Program-made: the position numbers and the translations under genes | Notes under the pieces: model-generated | The model's input: only the letters and a program-made list of their open reading frames with translations | Database searches by the model: none | Told to the model about the DNA's origin: nothing | Source: Tisiphia sp964030975 | GTDB lineage: Bacteria > Pseudomonadota > Alphaproteobacteria > Rickettsiales > Rickettsiaceae | Assembly (NCBI RefSeq): GCF_964030975.1 | Contig: NZ_CAXIQH010000001.1 | Span: 1,426,001 to 1,490,000, forward strand | Direction of reading: 5' to 3' | Length of the DNA: 64,000 nucleotides | In this document: in pieces, positions 34,215-44,207 of the stretch | Numbering within the stretch: the stretch's first letter is position 1 | How the letters are laid out: each line of letters begins with the position of its first letter

Positions 34215-36554
34215 ATGACAAATAAAGAAAAATTACCCCTACTCGCATTAAAAGACATGGTGATATTTCCCGGTATGGTTGCTCCTATATTTGTCGGTAG
34301 GGCTAAGTCTATAAAAGCCTTATTTAATACTAAAATTATAGATAGTAATAGATATATATTATTGGTATTACAAAAACAACAAGATCAAGACACTCCAGAT
34401 ATTCAAGATCTACATTCCACAGGGGTGATTGCTAAAATTATACAAACAGTAAGATTACAGAATAATGCCAAAATTCTAGTTGAGGCAATCGCTAAGGTGA
34501 CCCTGCATAACATAACTAATAAAGAAATATTTGAAGCTGAATATAGTATACTGCATGATGAAGAGGTAATTGATGTAGAAGCTTTAAAAGTTTCCACATC
34601 AAACGTTATTGAGTTATTTACAAAATATACTAAGACTCATAAAAAAATTAATCCAGAAATAATAGAAACGATAGCTGGTGAAATAGCAAAAAATCCAACA
34701 GATTTTAGTTATGTTACTAATGTACTAGCTTCTTACTTGACTGCACCATTACTAATAAAACAAACTTTGTTAGAAGAAACAAACCCTCAATCACGAATTA
34801 AAACTATAATAGATACATTAACATCTAATATGGCTCAAATGGATGCAGAGCAAGCTTTGCAATTGCGAGTGAAAAAACAAATTGAAAAAACTCAGCGTGA
34901 TTATTACTTGCATGAACAAATGAAAGCCATACAAAAAGAACTAGAGCATGATAAATCTGATTTCTCTGATATAGAAAAAAAGATTAAAACCTTAAAACTT
35001 TCGAAAGAAGCAAAAGAAAAGGCCGAGGCAGAACTGAAAAAGCTAAAGCTTATGAATCAAATGTCAGGTGAATCATCAGTTGTCCGTAATTATCTTGACA
35101 CATTATTAGCTATGCCATGGGGAAAATTTGATAATAGTAAAACTGATATAAATAAAACTAAAGAAATTTTGGATCGTGATCACTTTGGTCTTGAGAAAGT
35201 TAAAGAGCGTGTTATTGAATATTTAGCAGTGTTACAACGTTCTAAAAAAATTAAAGGACCTATACTATGTTTAATCGGTCCACCAGGAGTTGGGAAAACC
35301 TCATTGGTCAAATCCATTGCTGAAGCAATGGGTAGAAAATATACTAAATTTGCTCTTGGCGGTATTAGAGATGAATCAGAAATTAGAGGGCATAGGAAAA
35401 CATATCTTGGTTCTATGCCAGGAAAAATCATAAACTTAATTAAAAAAGTTAAAACTAATAACCCAGTTATGTTATTAGATGAAATTGATAAAATGGGTTC
35501 TGATTTTCGAGGTGATCCAGCTTCTGCTTTACTTGAAGTCTTAGACCCTGAACAAAACAGTAATTTCGTTGATCATTATTTAGAAGTAGAATATGATTTA
35601 TCAGAGGTAATGTTTATTGCAACAGCTAATTCTTACAATCTGCCCAGGGCTCTACTTGATCGTATGGAGATCATTAATATTTCTGGTTATGTTGAAGAAG
35701 AAAAATTACAAATTGCTAAAAACTATTTAATACCAAAGCAATTGGAAATGCATAAAATAAAGAAAAATGAGCTAACTATTGATGATGAAGCAATTTTAGA
35801 GTTAATCAGATATTATACCAAAGAATCAGGGGTAAGATCACTTGAAAGAGAAATTGGTTCTGTTACGAGAAAAGTATTGCAAAGAATTTTGAGTAACAAA
35901 AAAATAAAAAGCATAGCAATATCATCTGCTAATCTTGAAGAATATTTAGGAATTAGGAAATATAATTTTGGTTTAGCTGAGAAAGAAGACCAAATAGGCA
36001 GTACTACGGGACTTGCTTATACAGAAGTTGGCGGAGAATTATTGACCATTGAAGCCTTGTCATTCCCTGGCAAGGGAGATATTAAAACTACTGGCAAACT
36101 TGGGGATGTAATGAAAGAATCCGCTCAAGCAGCCTATAGTTGTTTTCGTTCTAGAGCTAATAGTTTTGGATTGAAATATGAAGATTATAAAGATATTGAT
36201 ATCCATTTGCATGTACCGGCTGGAGCAATTCCAAAAGATGGGCCATCTGCTGGATGTGCAATATTTACCACTATTGTTTCACTTATGACCAAAATACCGG
36301 TAAACAGAACTGTGGCAATGACTGGAGAAATCACCCTAAGGGGTACAGTATTACCAATTGGGGGGCTAAAAGAAAAATTATTAGCTGCTAGCCGAGGTGG
36401 TATACAAACGGTGATAATACCTAAAGATAACGTTAAGGACTTAGAAGATATTCCACCGAATATAAAGAAGAGCCTAGAAATTTTATCGGTATCAACTATA
36501 GATGAAGTGCTAAAATTAGCTTTAGTTAACAATAATTTTACCGTTACTAACTAG
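34215..36554 (+). CDS. lon: ATP-dependent protease Lon
   Basis: 779 residues in the order N-domain (PLLALKDMVIFPGMVAPIFVGR), coiled linker, AAA+ domain (Walker A GPPGVGKTSL, Walker B VMLLDEIDKM, arginine region ALLDRME) and protease domain. The catalytic Ser is in PKDGPSAGCAIF and the Lys in PIGGLKEKLLAASR. It degrades misfolded and regulatory proteins in the cytosol. The stop codon TAG (36552-36554) coincides with the left end of an IS5-like element, so any native terminator has been pushed 1.6 kb away. Confidence 0.97.
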   Translation: MTNKEKLPLLALKDMVIFPGMVAPIFVGRAKSIKALFNTKIIDSNRYILLVLQKQQDQDTPDIQDLHSTGVIAKIIQTVRLQNNAKILVEAIAKVTLHNITNKEIFEAEYSILHDEEVIDVEALKVSTSNVIELFTKYTKTHKKINPEIIETIAGEIAKNPTDFSYVTNVLASYLTAPLLIKQTLLEETNPQSRIKTIIDTLTSNMAQMDAEQALQLRVKKQIEKTQRDYYLHEQMKAIQKELEHDKSDFSDIEKKIKTLKLSKEAKEKAEAELKKLKLMNQMSGESSVVRNYLDTLLAMPWGKFDNSKTDINKTKEILDRDHFGLEKVKERVIEYLAVLQRSKKIKGPILCLIGPPGVGKTSLVKSIAEAMGRKYTKFALGGIRDESEIRGHRKTYLGSMPGKIINLIKKVKTNNPVMLLDEIDKMGSDFRGDPASALLEVLDPEQNSNFVDHYLEVEYDLSEVMFIATANSYNLPRALLDRMEIINISGYVEEEKLQIAKNYLIPKQLEMHKIKKNELTIDDEAILELIRYYTKESGVRSLEREIGSVTRKVLQRILSNKKIKSIAISSANLEEYLGIRKYNFGLAEKEDQIGSTTGLAYTEVGGELLTIEALSFPGKGDIKTTGKLGDVMKESAQAAYSCFRSRANSFGLKYEDYKDIDIHLHVPAGAIPKDGPSAGCAIFTTIVSLMTKIPVNRTVAMTGEITLRGTVLPIGGLKEKLLAASRGGIQTVIIPKDNVKDLEDIPPNIKKSLEILSVSTIDEVLKLALVNNNFTVTN

Positions 36555-38184
36555 TCTCCCCGTCAAAAGTGCAAAAAATTCAAAAATTAGCACCTTAGCA
36601 AAAAATTTTTGTATAAAATTTTAGAGTTTAATTGTTCTGATGTAATTTTTTGATATAAAAAGATGATTTTTAGAAAATTTTTGCATGACGTTTTGTTAAC
36701 GATTTTGTAATCGTTTGATTAATTTTCTTTATTTGCTAATTTTTATGTAGAAAAATTTGTTTTGAGCAGGTGATTAGCAATACACCGTAAGTTCAATCCT
36801 ACAGCGGAAATTAACGGATTTATTATATCTCCTATTACTCCTTTTAAGTAATTTCTGCCAACTCTACCATAATGCTTAAGGTGTCCTATTATCGGCTCTA
36901 TAGCACTTCTTCTCTTGATCATTGCCTTATCATCTGAGGATAGCTTCTTCTTGCAATATGGGCTATACACCTTGTCTTTTTCTTTAAAATTATTCCCCTT
37001 ATAGCCTAAATCAACAAATGTCCTGGCTATTCCCACTCCTGTTAATTTCTTTACAACCTCTACAGTCTGCGATAATGTATGACCATCATATGGATTGCCA
37101 TGAAATGATTTGGCCGCTAATACAAAATTACCTCGACCACTTACTGCTATCGAAACCTTGTTACCAAACTCATAGGGTTTGTTTAATTTCCCTTTACCTA
37201 TGCACTCTACCTCCGGTGCGTGAAAACTATATAATACTTTATTATCCTCCTTATATCGCTCTTTCTCTGCTTTACTCAGTATAGATTGTGCCTGAATCTT
37301 TTTAATCTTATTTAGTATTTCTTGCTGCTTTAATGACAAACTTAACTTTGTTTTTGCTATTTCTCGCTGACATATTCTTATTAAACGACCCAGCAATATC
37401 TTTAAATGTTGCATTACCTTCTTACGTTTTTTGGCTTTACTATTATCCTTATATTTCCATAATTTTACTATGTCTTTTTTATATTGCTTGGCATATGTCT
37501 CATGTAACTTAATGCCTAAAGTATGACATAACTTTACTAGCTCTATTCTTGCCTTATCCATCAAATACACATCATGAGGATACTTAATATTCTTAATTTG
37601 TACTGTAGTATCAACGATTATCGATGCTAAGTCTTTTTTTTTAAGCACTCCGACTTTGCAACCAATTCTTGTTAATTCTTTTAATATCTCATTATATCCT
37701 TCTTCCCCTAATATAGCACGAAACCTTCGTATACTAGCTTCTGATATCTCAGCATCTTTCTGCAAATATTCCCAACCACAAAAATATTGCCAATATACGT
37801 TCTCTCTCAGCTCTTCTTCAGCTGCAGCATCTGACAGGTTATACATCGCTTGCAGCATAGTTACTCCAAGTAATAACCTGTGACATCTGCGATTCCTACC
37901 AAATTTCTTGATATTAACATTTGTCAATAACCATTCCTCTAAAACAGTCCAATTTATTAACGATCTTAATTTATATAACTTGTTATTAGGGTTTAATTCT
38001 TCGGTCAATTTATAACCAAAAAGCTGTCCTTGTTTTTGGGATTTTATTATATCTTCTATCGGCATAATTCATACAATCCATAAGGTTTCTGCCAATATTA
38101 TAGCATTTTCTTATGGATTATCTAGATATTTTTACCCGCTAACCATATTATATATTATCCTTCTAGACTTTTGACGGGGAGACT
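36553..38184 (-). mobile_element. IS5-superfamily element (about 1.63 kb) at the lon stop codon
   Basis: Inverted termini agtctccccgtcaaaagt (36553-36570) and the exact complement ending at 38184. A cta trinucleotide is present at both junctions, compatible with a short target duplication. One transposase gene on the minus strand. Confidence 0.88.
36743..38065 (-). CDS. IS5-superfamily (DUF772/DDE) transposase
   Basis: 440 residues. An N-terminal DUF772-like region (HRLLLGVTMLQAMYNLSDAAAEEELRENVYWQYFCG) is followed by a DDE core: Asp in ASIIVDTTVQ, Asp in ARTFVDLGYKG, Glu in RSAIEPIIGHLKHYGRVGRNYLKG. A Lys-rich insertion spans about 195-280. It looks intact. The subgroup within the IS5/IS1182-type transposases was not settled. 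Confidence 0.88.
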   Translation of the reverse strand: MPIEDIIKSQKQGQLFGYKLTEELNPNNKLYKLRSLINWTVLEEWLLTNVNIKKFGRNRRCHRLLLGVTMLQAMYNLSDAAAEEELRENVYWQYFCGWEYLQKDAEISEASIRRFRAILGEEGYNEILKELTRIGCKVGVLKKKDLASIIVDTTVQIKNIKYPHDVYLMDKARIELVKLCHTLGIKLHETYAKQYKKDIVKLWKYKDNSKAKKRKKVMQHLKILLGRLIRICQREIAKTKLSLSLKQQEILNKIKKIQAQSILSKAEKERYKEDNKVLYSFHAPEVECIGKGKLNKPYEFGNKVSIAVSGRGNFVLAAKSFHGNPYDGHTLSQTVEVVKKLTGVGIARTFVDLGYKGNNFKEKDKVYSPYCKKKLSSDDKAMIKRRSAIEPIIGHLKHYGRVGRNYLKGVIGDIINPLISAVGLNLRCIANHLLKTNFST

Positions 38185-38229
38185 ATCTAAAAAGCCTTGA
38201 AATATTATAGGCTCCCGCCCATACAAGAA

Positions 38230-39565
38230 GGCTCTGTCCAGAAAAGTGTGTAAATTTCCAAAATAGGTCATTAAATTTTGTTAAGCCTATCTTCAAATTT
38301 GATCATCAAATGAGCCATAGCTTCATTCCAGTTGGGAATAGGCATAGTCCATTTTTTGGTCATATAGTCAATTGTCAAATATAAGCTTTTAAAAACAGCA
38401 CTATCACTAGGGAAAACACGCTTATTATTTGTTACTTTACGCAATTGACTATTAACAGATTCAACTGAATTAGTGGTATAAATTACCTTTCTAATTGCCT
38501 CTGGATATCCTAGAAAAATCATTAAATTATCCCAATGATTATACCATGATTTGGCAATTTGTGGATATTGTTTATTCCATTTTTCTTCAAAATATACTAA
38601 AGCTAAATGTGCTTGTTCTTCCGTTGCTGCAGTATATATCGGCTTTAAATCGCTAGCCACCTGCTTCCTATCTTTATATGATACGTATTTTAAACTATTT
38701 CTAATCTGATGTACAATACATAATTGATGTTCTGTTTTTGGATAAACTGCTTCTATCGCCTCAGACATACCAGTAAGATTATCACTACAGGCAATCAGTA
38801 TATCCTTTAATCCTCTATTTTTCATTTCAGTAAAATTACCAAGCCAAAATTTTGCCCCTTCATTTTCACTGATCCATAATCCCAATATATCTTTTCTACC
38901 AGATAAATCAATCCCTAATGCAACATATATTGCCTTGTTAATTATCCTTTTGTCTTGCCTAACTTTTACTACTAAACAATCAAAAAATACTATCGGATAT
39001 ATCTCTTCTAACGGTCTACTCTGCCAAGCTTTTACATCATCCATTACATCATCGGTGATCTGACTGATTAAACTCTCACTTATTTCAACACTATACAACT
39101 CTTGTAATTGAACCTTAATATCAGATACACTCATACCTTTAGCATATAATGATAAGACTTTATCATCAAAACCATCAAAACGTTTTTGTCTTTTCGGTAG
39201 TATTGCTGGTTCAAAGGTACTACGCCTATCTCTTGGTACTTCTATCTCAACCGCTCCATGTTCGGAGATCAGTTTTTTGCTAGTTATACCATTACGAGCA
39301 TTATCATTATCTACACGACTGTATTTATCATAGCCTAGATGATTATTCAATTCTGACTGCAATGCCTTCTCTATCAAGCGTTTGGTCAATTCTTTTAATA
39401 ATCCTCCTTCTTTCAGTATTGTGCTTACATCTGTATCATTATCTATTAATAAATCTACTGCTTGCTTTATTGATTCATTTGTTTTTTTATTCATGTAATT
39501 TCCTTTTTTGTTATATTTTTATATATAACCTATCTCGAAATTTACACACTTTTCTGGACAGAGCC
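38230..39565 (-). mobile_element. IS256-family element, copy 3 (1336 bp)
   Basis: Same termini and length as copies 1 and 2. Flanks tacaagaa (left) and tagacgta (right) do not match, so there is no target duplication. The right edge abuts the 3' end of the group II intron. A flanking deletion or recombination between copies is likely. Confidence 0.95.
38271..39494 (-). CDS. IS256 transposase, copy 3
   Basis: 407 residues, identical to the other two copies, with DDE blocks YPIVFFDCLVV, ACSDNLTGM and NSVESVNSQLRK. Intact. Confidence 0.95.
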   Translation of the reverse strand: MNKKTNESIKQAVDLLIDNDTDVSTILKEGGLLKELTKRLIEKALQSELNNHLGYDKYSRVDNDNARNGITSKKLISEHGAVEIEVPRDRRSTFEPAILPKRQKRFDGFDDKVLSLYAKGMSVSDIKVQLQELYSVEISESLISQITDDVMDDVKAWQSRPLEEIYPIVFFDCLVVKVRQDKRIINKAIYVALGIDLSGRKDILGLWISENEGAKFWLGNFTEMKNRGLKDILIACSDNLTGMSEAIEAVYPKTEHQLCIVHQIRNSLKYVSYKDRKQVASDLKPIYTAATEEQAHLALVYFEEKWNKQYPQIAKSWYNHWDNLMIFLGYPEAIRKVIYTTNSVESVNSQLRKVTNNKRVFPSDSAVFKSLYLTIDYMTKKWTMPIPNWNEAMAHLMIKFEDRLNKI

Positions 39566-40715
39566 TAGACGTAATAGTCACCTATTACGCCCCTCGTTAG
39601 ATCCGCATCGTGCCCTATTAAGGCAATGGGCTCAAGATATCATCATTTACACAGTATGTACACTTAACATGACATGATATACTTTTACCTTTGGCAAAGG
39701 GTGGCGTATAATGAAAAGTTTAAATTGTTCCCAGTTAAGTGATTTCTTTTGACTGCGTCTGTTTAGCCATTTGAACATTATTTTAACCGCCTTCCATATG
39801 AAACTATCTACTGCATTGCAATTGTGCGACACTCCATAATATTGGATATGTCCTCTAAGCTTGCTGCAGAATGTTGCCCATATGATAGGTAGTTTGCATT
39901 TGTTTCTAATGCCTTTACCCCAGTCATTAACTTTCTTTAACTTGGCTCTTATTCTTTTTCCACTACTCTTTACTTTAGGTATTATTCTACCATTCCTAGA
40001 CCTTCCCAGATAAAAGGTAAATCCTAGAAAATCAAAGACCTCCTGTTTTATACCTCGAAACAGCTGACTCTTTGAAAATCTGACCACTCTGGTCTTTTCT
40101 TCATTAAGTTTAAGTTTATACTTTTCGAGTCGTTTTGCAAGAACTGCTTTAATCTTCTTTGCATCCTCTTCATATCTACAGCATATCACCGCATCATCAC
40201 AGTAGCGAAATAACTCTACCTCTCCCCTGCAATGCTGGGTAACTACTTTTTTAATCCATTCATCTAGTACATAATGAGCAAATATATTCGCAAGTACGGG
40301 GCTTACAATACTTCCTGCAATTACCCCTTCTTCCTGGATAGTTAACTCTCCATCAGATAATACTCCCGCCTTAAACATACGGATTAAATACCTAATTAGC
40401 CTCATATCCTGGACTTTCTCCTGTAATATTTCGATCAATATCTTCCTGTCCACTGTACCAAAAAAGTTTGCTAAGTCTAAGTCTATTATGCTCTCAACCT
40501 CCTTTTCATAAAGATGTTTTGAAAGCTCTCTTACTGCATCATGACATCCAATTCCTGCCCTGAAACCGTAGGAACATTTAAGGAATAATGGCTCATAGAT
40601 GTTCTCAAGTACTTTCTTCATCATCTTTTGGCAGAGCTTATCTTCGAAATTGCTAATCCCTAAAGTCCTATATTTACCCGGGCTTCCTTCCTTTGGTATC
40701 TTTACCTCTAGTACT

Positions 40716-42277
40716 ACAGTCGTAAACTTTGTGCATACAGTGTACGGGTTCTTTCTTTATCTTTAAAGTGACAATCTTTTGCTCTGGCTTGGTGTCGTCT
40801 TCGCCATAAGGATAGGCTTAAGAATGCTTCCTTTGTTGTCGTAAATAAGCTTGAAAAAATCAACTTTACAAAACGTCTAATTTCTTGAACCGTAAGGCTG
40901 ATAAAATCTTCTGTTTTTTTTTATATTCGTGCATTGAATCCAATTGCTCTTGACCTGCAGATAACTCTTGTGTTGTTATAGCACCGCTTGCTAAAACCAG
41001 CTCTGATGCTTGTTCCTTATCTAAATCTGCTACTAATATTTCTGGTTTCTTATTGTTTTCTAACAACTTATTAGCAAGATTGGCTGGATCGCTAACTTTG
41101 TTTTTTAAATTAACCAAAATCATCAATGCCCACATCGAAAATGTAGTATGCCTCTCCCATCCACGATAACTCCGCACTTCATACTGATCCAATCCAGTTT
41201 CTCCTTTTGCCATTTCAAAACACTCCTCAATTGACCATCTCGAACCAGCAGCCATCGCTAGTTCCTGTAATGACCTATTCTTAGGTGCCATAACACTATA
41301 AAATGCCAGTTCTCCTGTACTCATAGAACGTCTAATCAATAAAAACTTTTCAAATTCACTGAAACTATTAATCTCATTACGTTTAATCAGCAACCACTCA
41401 TATACACGTTCTCCTTTGCTTCCTTTCCCTGCACTATGCATTTCCCACAAATTAACATCTGCAGATTCAGCACATTTTAATGCTTCAAAACGTTGTTTAA
41501 GATCGCCGCATCTAATAGAATAATCCTTCGGAACCGCCAAAATATATGGTTGGTTATATTCCTCCAAAACCTTCACAAAGTCCGGATCTTTTCCATAAGC
41601 CTCATCAGCTGTAACCCATGAACACTCATAACCTTGCTCTTTAAAACTTTTATACATCCCAGCGGCTTGCAGAGCCTTCTTCTCAAACTTCAACCCTTCT
41701 GGAATCCCGGCTTTACGGCATCGTTGCGGATCATTGAGCCAAGATTCAGGTAAATATAATTTACCATCCAACAGATTATGACCCTTCTGTGTTTTATACC
41801 CCATAAATGTACCAATTTGACAGTTCTCTACTCGACCCGCTGTCCCAGTATACTGACGCTGAACTCCCGAAGATTGATCCCCTTTTTTTAAAAATCCAGT
41901 GTCATCAAAAGTTAAATATCCTTGCGTCCCAAGATTTTCTATAGTTATTTTAATCAATGCTTTTTTTAATGCCACAACGTCAATAGCTGCATAACATAAA
42001 AGATACTGAAAATTGTATGGTGTCTTAGCTCCTACCATTTCCGCTAATTGCCAGCTATTCTTCCTCTCAACAGAACTCATTAATGCTTTGACATACAGTG
42101 ACATATTATTAAAAGTTCTATAATCATTACATCCTACTCTTAAACCACTCTGACCTTCTTCTATCATTCCTTCCAGTTCTTGCCATATCTTGATGTTATC
42201 CATTCCTTATCTCATCTCCTCCTTCAACTATGCCATACATTCTAATACATTTTATTTTATTTGTAAACTACGACTGT
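40716..42277 (-). mobile_element. IS701-type (IS4 superfamily) element (1562 bp) inside the intron RT gene
   Basis: Inverted termini acagtcgtaaact / complement; 6-bp target duplication agtact at 40710-40715 and 42278-42283. One transposase gene on the minus strand. Confidence 0.9.
40866..42203 (-). CDS. IS701-family transposase
   Basis: 445 residues with the DDE_5 pattern: YLTFDDTGFLKKGDQSSGVQRQYTGTAGRVENCQIG, a second Asp in CSWVTADEAYGKDPDF, and the Glu helix RWSIEECFEMAKGETGLDQYEVRSYRGWERH. The gene is intact and lies in the same direction as the interrupted reverse transcriptase. Confidence 0.92.
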   Translation of the reverse strand: MDNIKIWQELEGMIEEGQSGLRVGCNDYRTFNNMSLYVKALMSSVERKNSWQLAEMVGAKTPYNFQYLLCYAAIDVVALKKALIKITIENLGTQGYLTFDDTGFLKKGDQSSGVQRQYTGTAGRVENCQIGTFMGYKTQKGHNLLDGKLYLPESWLNDPQRCRKAGIPEGLKFEKKALQAAGMYKSFKEQGYECSWVTADEAYGKDPDFVKVLEEYNQPYILAVPKDYSIRCGDLKQRFEALKCAESADVNLWEMHSAGKGSKGERVYEWLLIKRNEINSFSEFEKFLLIRRSMSTGELAFYSVMAPKNRSLQELAMAAGSRWSIEECFEMAKGETGLDQYEVRSYRGWERHTTFSMWALMILVNLKNKVSDPANLANKLLENNKKPEILVADLDKEQASELVLASGAITTQELSAGQEQLDSMHEYKKKQKILSALRFKKLDVL

Positions 42278-43013
42278 AGTACTAGTATATTCCCTGGTTT
42301 ATATACCATATTCTTTAGCTTACTAGCCAATTCTCTGATATTCTCTGTAAGGTTTAAGCTATAGTTTGATTTGTCCATACCATCTGTTCCAACTGCTTTC
42401 TTCGCATCAAGCTCTTGGTAACATTTGGTAAGTGCTTCTTCATTAAATAAATGCATGAGATTGTTAAATTTCTTGTCTTTATCCTGTGAAGATAACCATG
42501 CTATTCTTTTTAGTTTCGTTTCTGTATTTATTTGATACTCTGTTGTTATCATAACATTTCCCTAAAAAGATCGATTCTACCCAGGATACTTCGCTCCACA
42601 GACTTTCCTCTGCTTCATCGCTACTATGATCCATCCGACTTCCTATATTCCCTCTCAGCTCCCTTGGGTTTTATTCTTGTCGGCTGATACTTCCAAAAAA
42701 AATGGAAGAAAATATAGGACCTCCCACGTTCCTAGATAAACTTTTATTACATGCCATGCTCTTAGACCTCGGAAACCTAAACCTATACCTGCCTAATTTA
42801 CGGTATAGATAATGTTGCATTCCTTCCTTTGAACAAAGTCTGCGGTCTCGTAATCTCCTTTACGTGGCTCAATCACTACGGCCTGTAATATCTCTACCTA
42901 CGCTTAACATAATTGTTACCAATTTCTGCCCAAGGCTCGATACTTAGTGTGCTAGGTCAACACTTCTAAGACTGTTCTTTCAACAGCTAGTCTATCTACG
43001 CTTCGTGGCGCAC

Positions 43014-43275
43014 TCAAAGGGGAGTTCAATAAATTGTCAAAGTAGTGTTCAGTGATATTCAAAAGATGTTATTTCATTCAGTAAGTGAGGCTATTGAGCA
43101 TACTTTACTTCATGATATAGCGTAGAACGTCCGATTTGTAATTGCTTTGCAACATTAGTGGGGGATATTCCGGTTTTAATTAATCTTAACGCTGCATCAA
43201 GTTTTTCTTTATCTAAACTTTTACTATATATATCACTGAACACTACTTTGACAATTTATTGAATTCCACTTTGAG
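43014..43275. repeat. 45-bp inverted repeat framing a resolvase relic
   Basis: The left arm 43014-43058 and right arm 43231-43275 are complementary with two mismatches (core caataaattgtcaaagtagt). The group II intron begins at the outer edge of the left arm. The arms look like termini of a decayed mobile element about 262 bp long. Confidence 0.8.
43091..43237 (-). pseudogene. Serine recombinase (resolvase) C-terminal HTH fragment
   Basis: Encodes SLDKEKLDAALRLIKTGISP, TNVAKQLQIGRSTLYHEVKY, then a stop. This is the DNA-binding HTH of Tn3-type resolvases/invertases, without the catalytic domain. The inverted repeat arm cuts it on the upstream side. Confidence 0.75.
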
Positions 43276-43280
43276 AAATG

Positions 43281-43358
43281 ATCATCATTAATTTTACTTT
43301 CTTGCTGTCTATTATGTTATAACATAATAGACAGCAAGAAAGTAAAATTAATGATGAT
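43281..43358. repeat. 78-bp perfect palindrome without spacer
   Basis: Two 39-base arms are exact complements with the axis at 43319/43320 (centre attatgttataacataat). There is no loop. It lies five bases after the resolvase-relic inverted repeat and before a run of truncated ORFs. It could form a cruciform or a very strong RNA hairpin. Confidence 0.92.
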
Positions 43359-43471
43359 GAGTTTATACTGATGTAGCAGTTAATACTTGTCTATTCTATT
43401 CCATTGATTTTATTATCAAATCTGTTGCTAAATTCTTTAACTCTAAAATAGGTCTATCAAGCATAATCTAC

Positions 43472-43603
43472 TTAATTTAAATCACTAGAATATTTAAGCT
43501 TCTCAATCTCTAATACTGTTAGACCGGTAACTTTGGCAATATATTCAACCGTAGCCTTCTCTTTCAGCAATTTAATGGCTGTATTTATTTGAGAATTATT
43601 CAT
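43472..43603 (-). pseudogene. C-terminal tail of an Rpn/PD-(D/E)XK-type putative transposase
   Basis: A 43-codon ORF, MNNSQINTAIKLLKEKATVE, then YIAKVTGLTVLEIEKLK. It resembles the helical tail (repeated I-A-x-x-T-G-L-x-x-E-E-I-x-x-L) found at the end of recombination-promoting nuclease proteins. The nuclease domain is absent. Confidence 0.55.
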
Positions 43604-43654
43604 TTTAACTTTCCAATAATTCGTTGATTCTGGTAATGGATAACTAGAGTATAA

Positions 43655-43993
43655 TCAACTATCATTATCTCCAGTAAATACACTATTAAGATGTTTAAAA
43701 GCATCACGGTGAATTTGATAAATATCATCGTCCGTCATTCTGTCAGAATTTCTTACCCTATTTTCAATAACCAACTTTGCCATATCAATAGTAGAACTCA
43801 TAATATTTGGTAAAATACTCATCATTTGATCAATATCCACCTCTATATCATCGTCACTATCGTCCTGGCTTTCGCTCATTATATCCATCATCATATTGCC
43901 AAACATCATATCAATTGCCTCTGAATTATTACTCTGCCGATTCCGGTTAGTAGCAGGTATGATAGTGCTATGGGGTTTTTTCTTCTTCTGCAT
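43655..43993 (-). CDS. Small Asp/Met-rich protein, unknown
   Basis: 112 residues: a basic N-terminus MQKKKKPHSTIIPATNRNRQ, a Met/Asp-rich acidic centre (DMMFGNMMMDIMSESQDDSDDDIEVDI) and a helical C-terminus (MTDDDIYQIHRDAFKHLNSVF). No family recognised. It precedes (on the same strand, downstream of) the AAA-ATPase gene. A complete ORF with an ATG but no obvious ribosome site. Confidence 0.5.
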   Translation of the reverse strand: MQKKKKPHSTIIPATNRNRQSNNSEAIDMMFGNMMMDIMSESQDDSDDDIEVDIDQMMSILPNIMSSTIDMAKLVIENRVRNSDRMTDDDIYQIHRDAFKHLNSVFTGDNDS

Positions 43994-44207
43994 ATTAAAC
44001 CATTTAATTTAATTTATTTTCTTACCATACTATTACAAACTCTCTTATTATAACAGTTTCTCATTATCCAACATATTTTATAGTTGTACTTGTCAAAACA
44101 TTCTTGCTACTGATATAATATTTTTAACTTCTACTCAACCTAAATATGTAAACTATGCCTTTGTTCCGCTAAGGCAATTCCTAAATTATAATAGACAGTA
44201 TATTTCC

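Larger units (their letters stand above)
39647..42552 (-). pseudogene. ltrA: Group II intron reverse transcriptase/maturase, split by IS701-type insertion
   Basis: N-terminal part 42552-42284 (AKKAVGTDGMDKSNYSL, MVYKPGNILVL). C-terminal part 40715-39647 (PKEGSPGKYRTLGISNFEDKLCQKMM, YGFRAGIGCHDAV, DLDLANFFGTVD, GVIAGSIVSPVLANIFAHYVLD, and the catalytic FRYCDDAVI). Removing the IS and one copy of its 6-bp duplication gives one continuous 445-residue frame. After the RT, a maturase/GIIM-like region follows (KLRGHIQYYGV). No HNH endonuclease. The catalytic box is YCDD rather than the usual YADD. Confidence 0.9.
39566..43013 (-). mobile_element. Group II intron, interrupted by an IS701-type element
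   Basis: On the minus strand the element opens with the 5' consensus gtgcgcc at 43013. About 460 bases of RNA-like sequence precede the reverse transcriptase gene. Near the 3' end a domain-V-like hairpin (39590-39636: gagcccattgcc, loop, gggcacgatgcggatc) is followed by a domain-VI-like hairpin (cgtaatag gtga ctattacg). The 3' end then meets IS256 copy 3 directly, so the 3' exon is lost. Confidence 0.82.

Noticed and set aside
36555..36742. Separate small gene or lon terminator directly after lon
   Set aside because: The sequence is the non-coding end of the IS5-like element; the native lon 3' region now lies after 38184.
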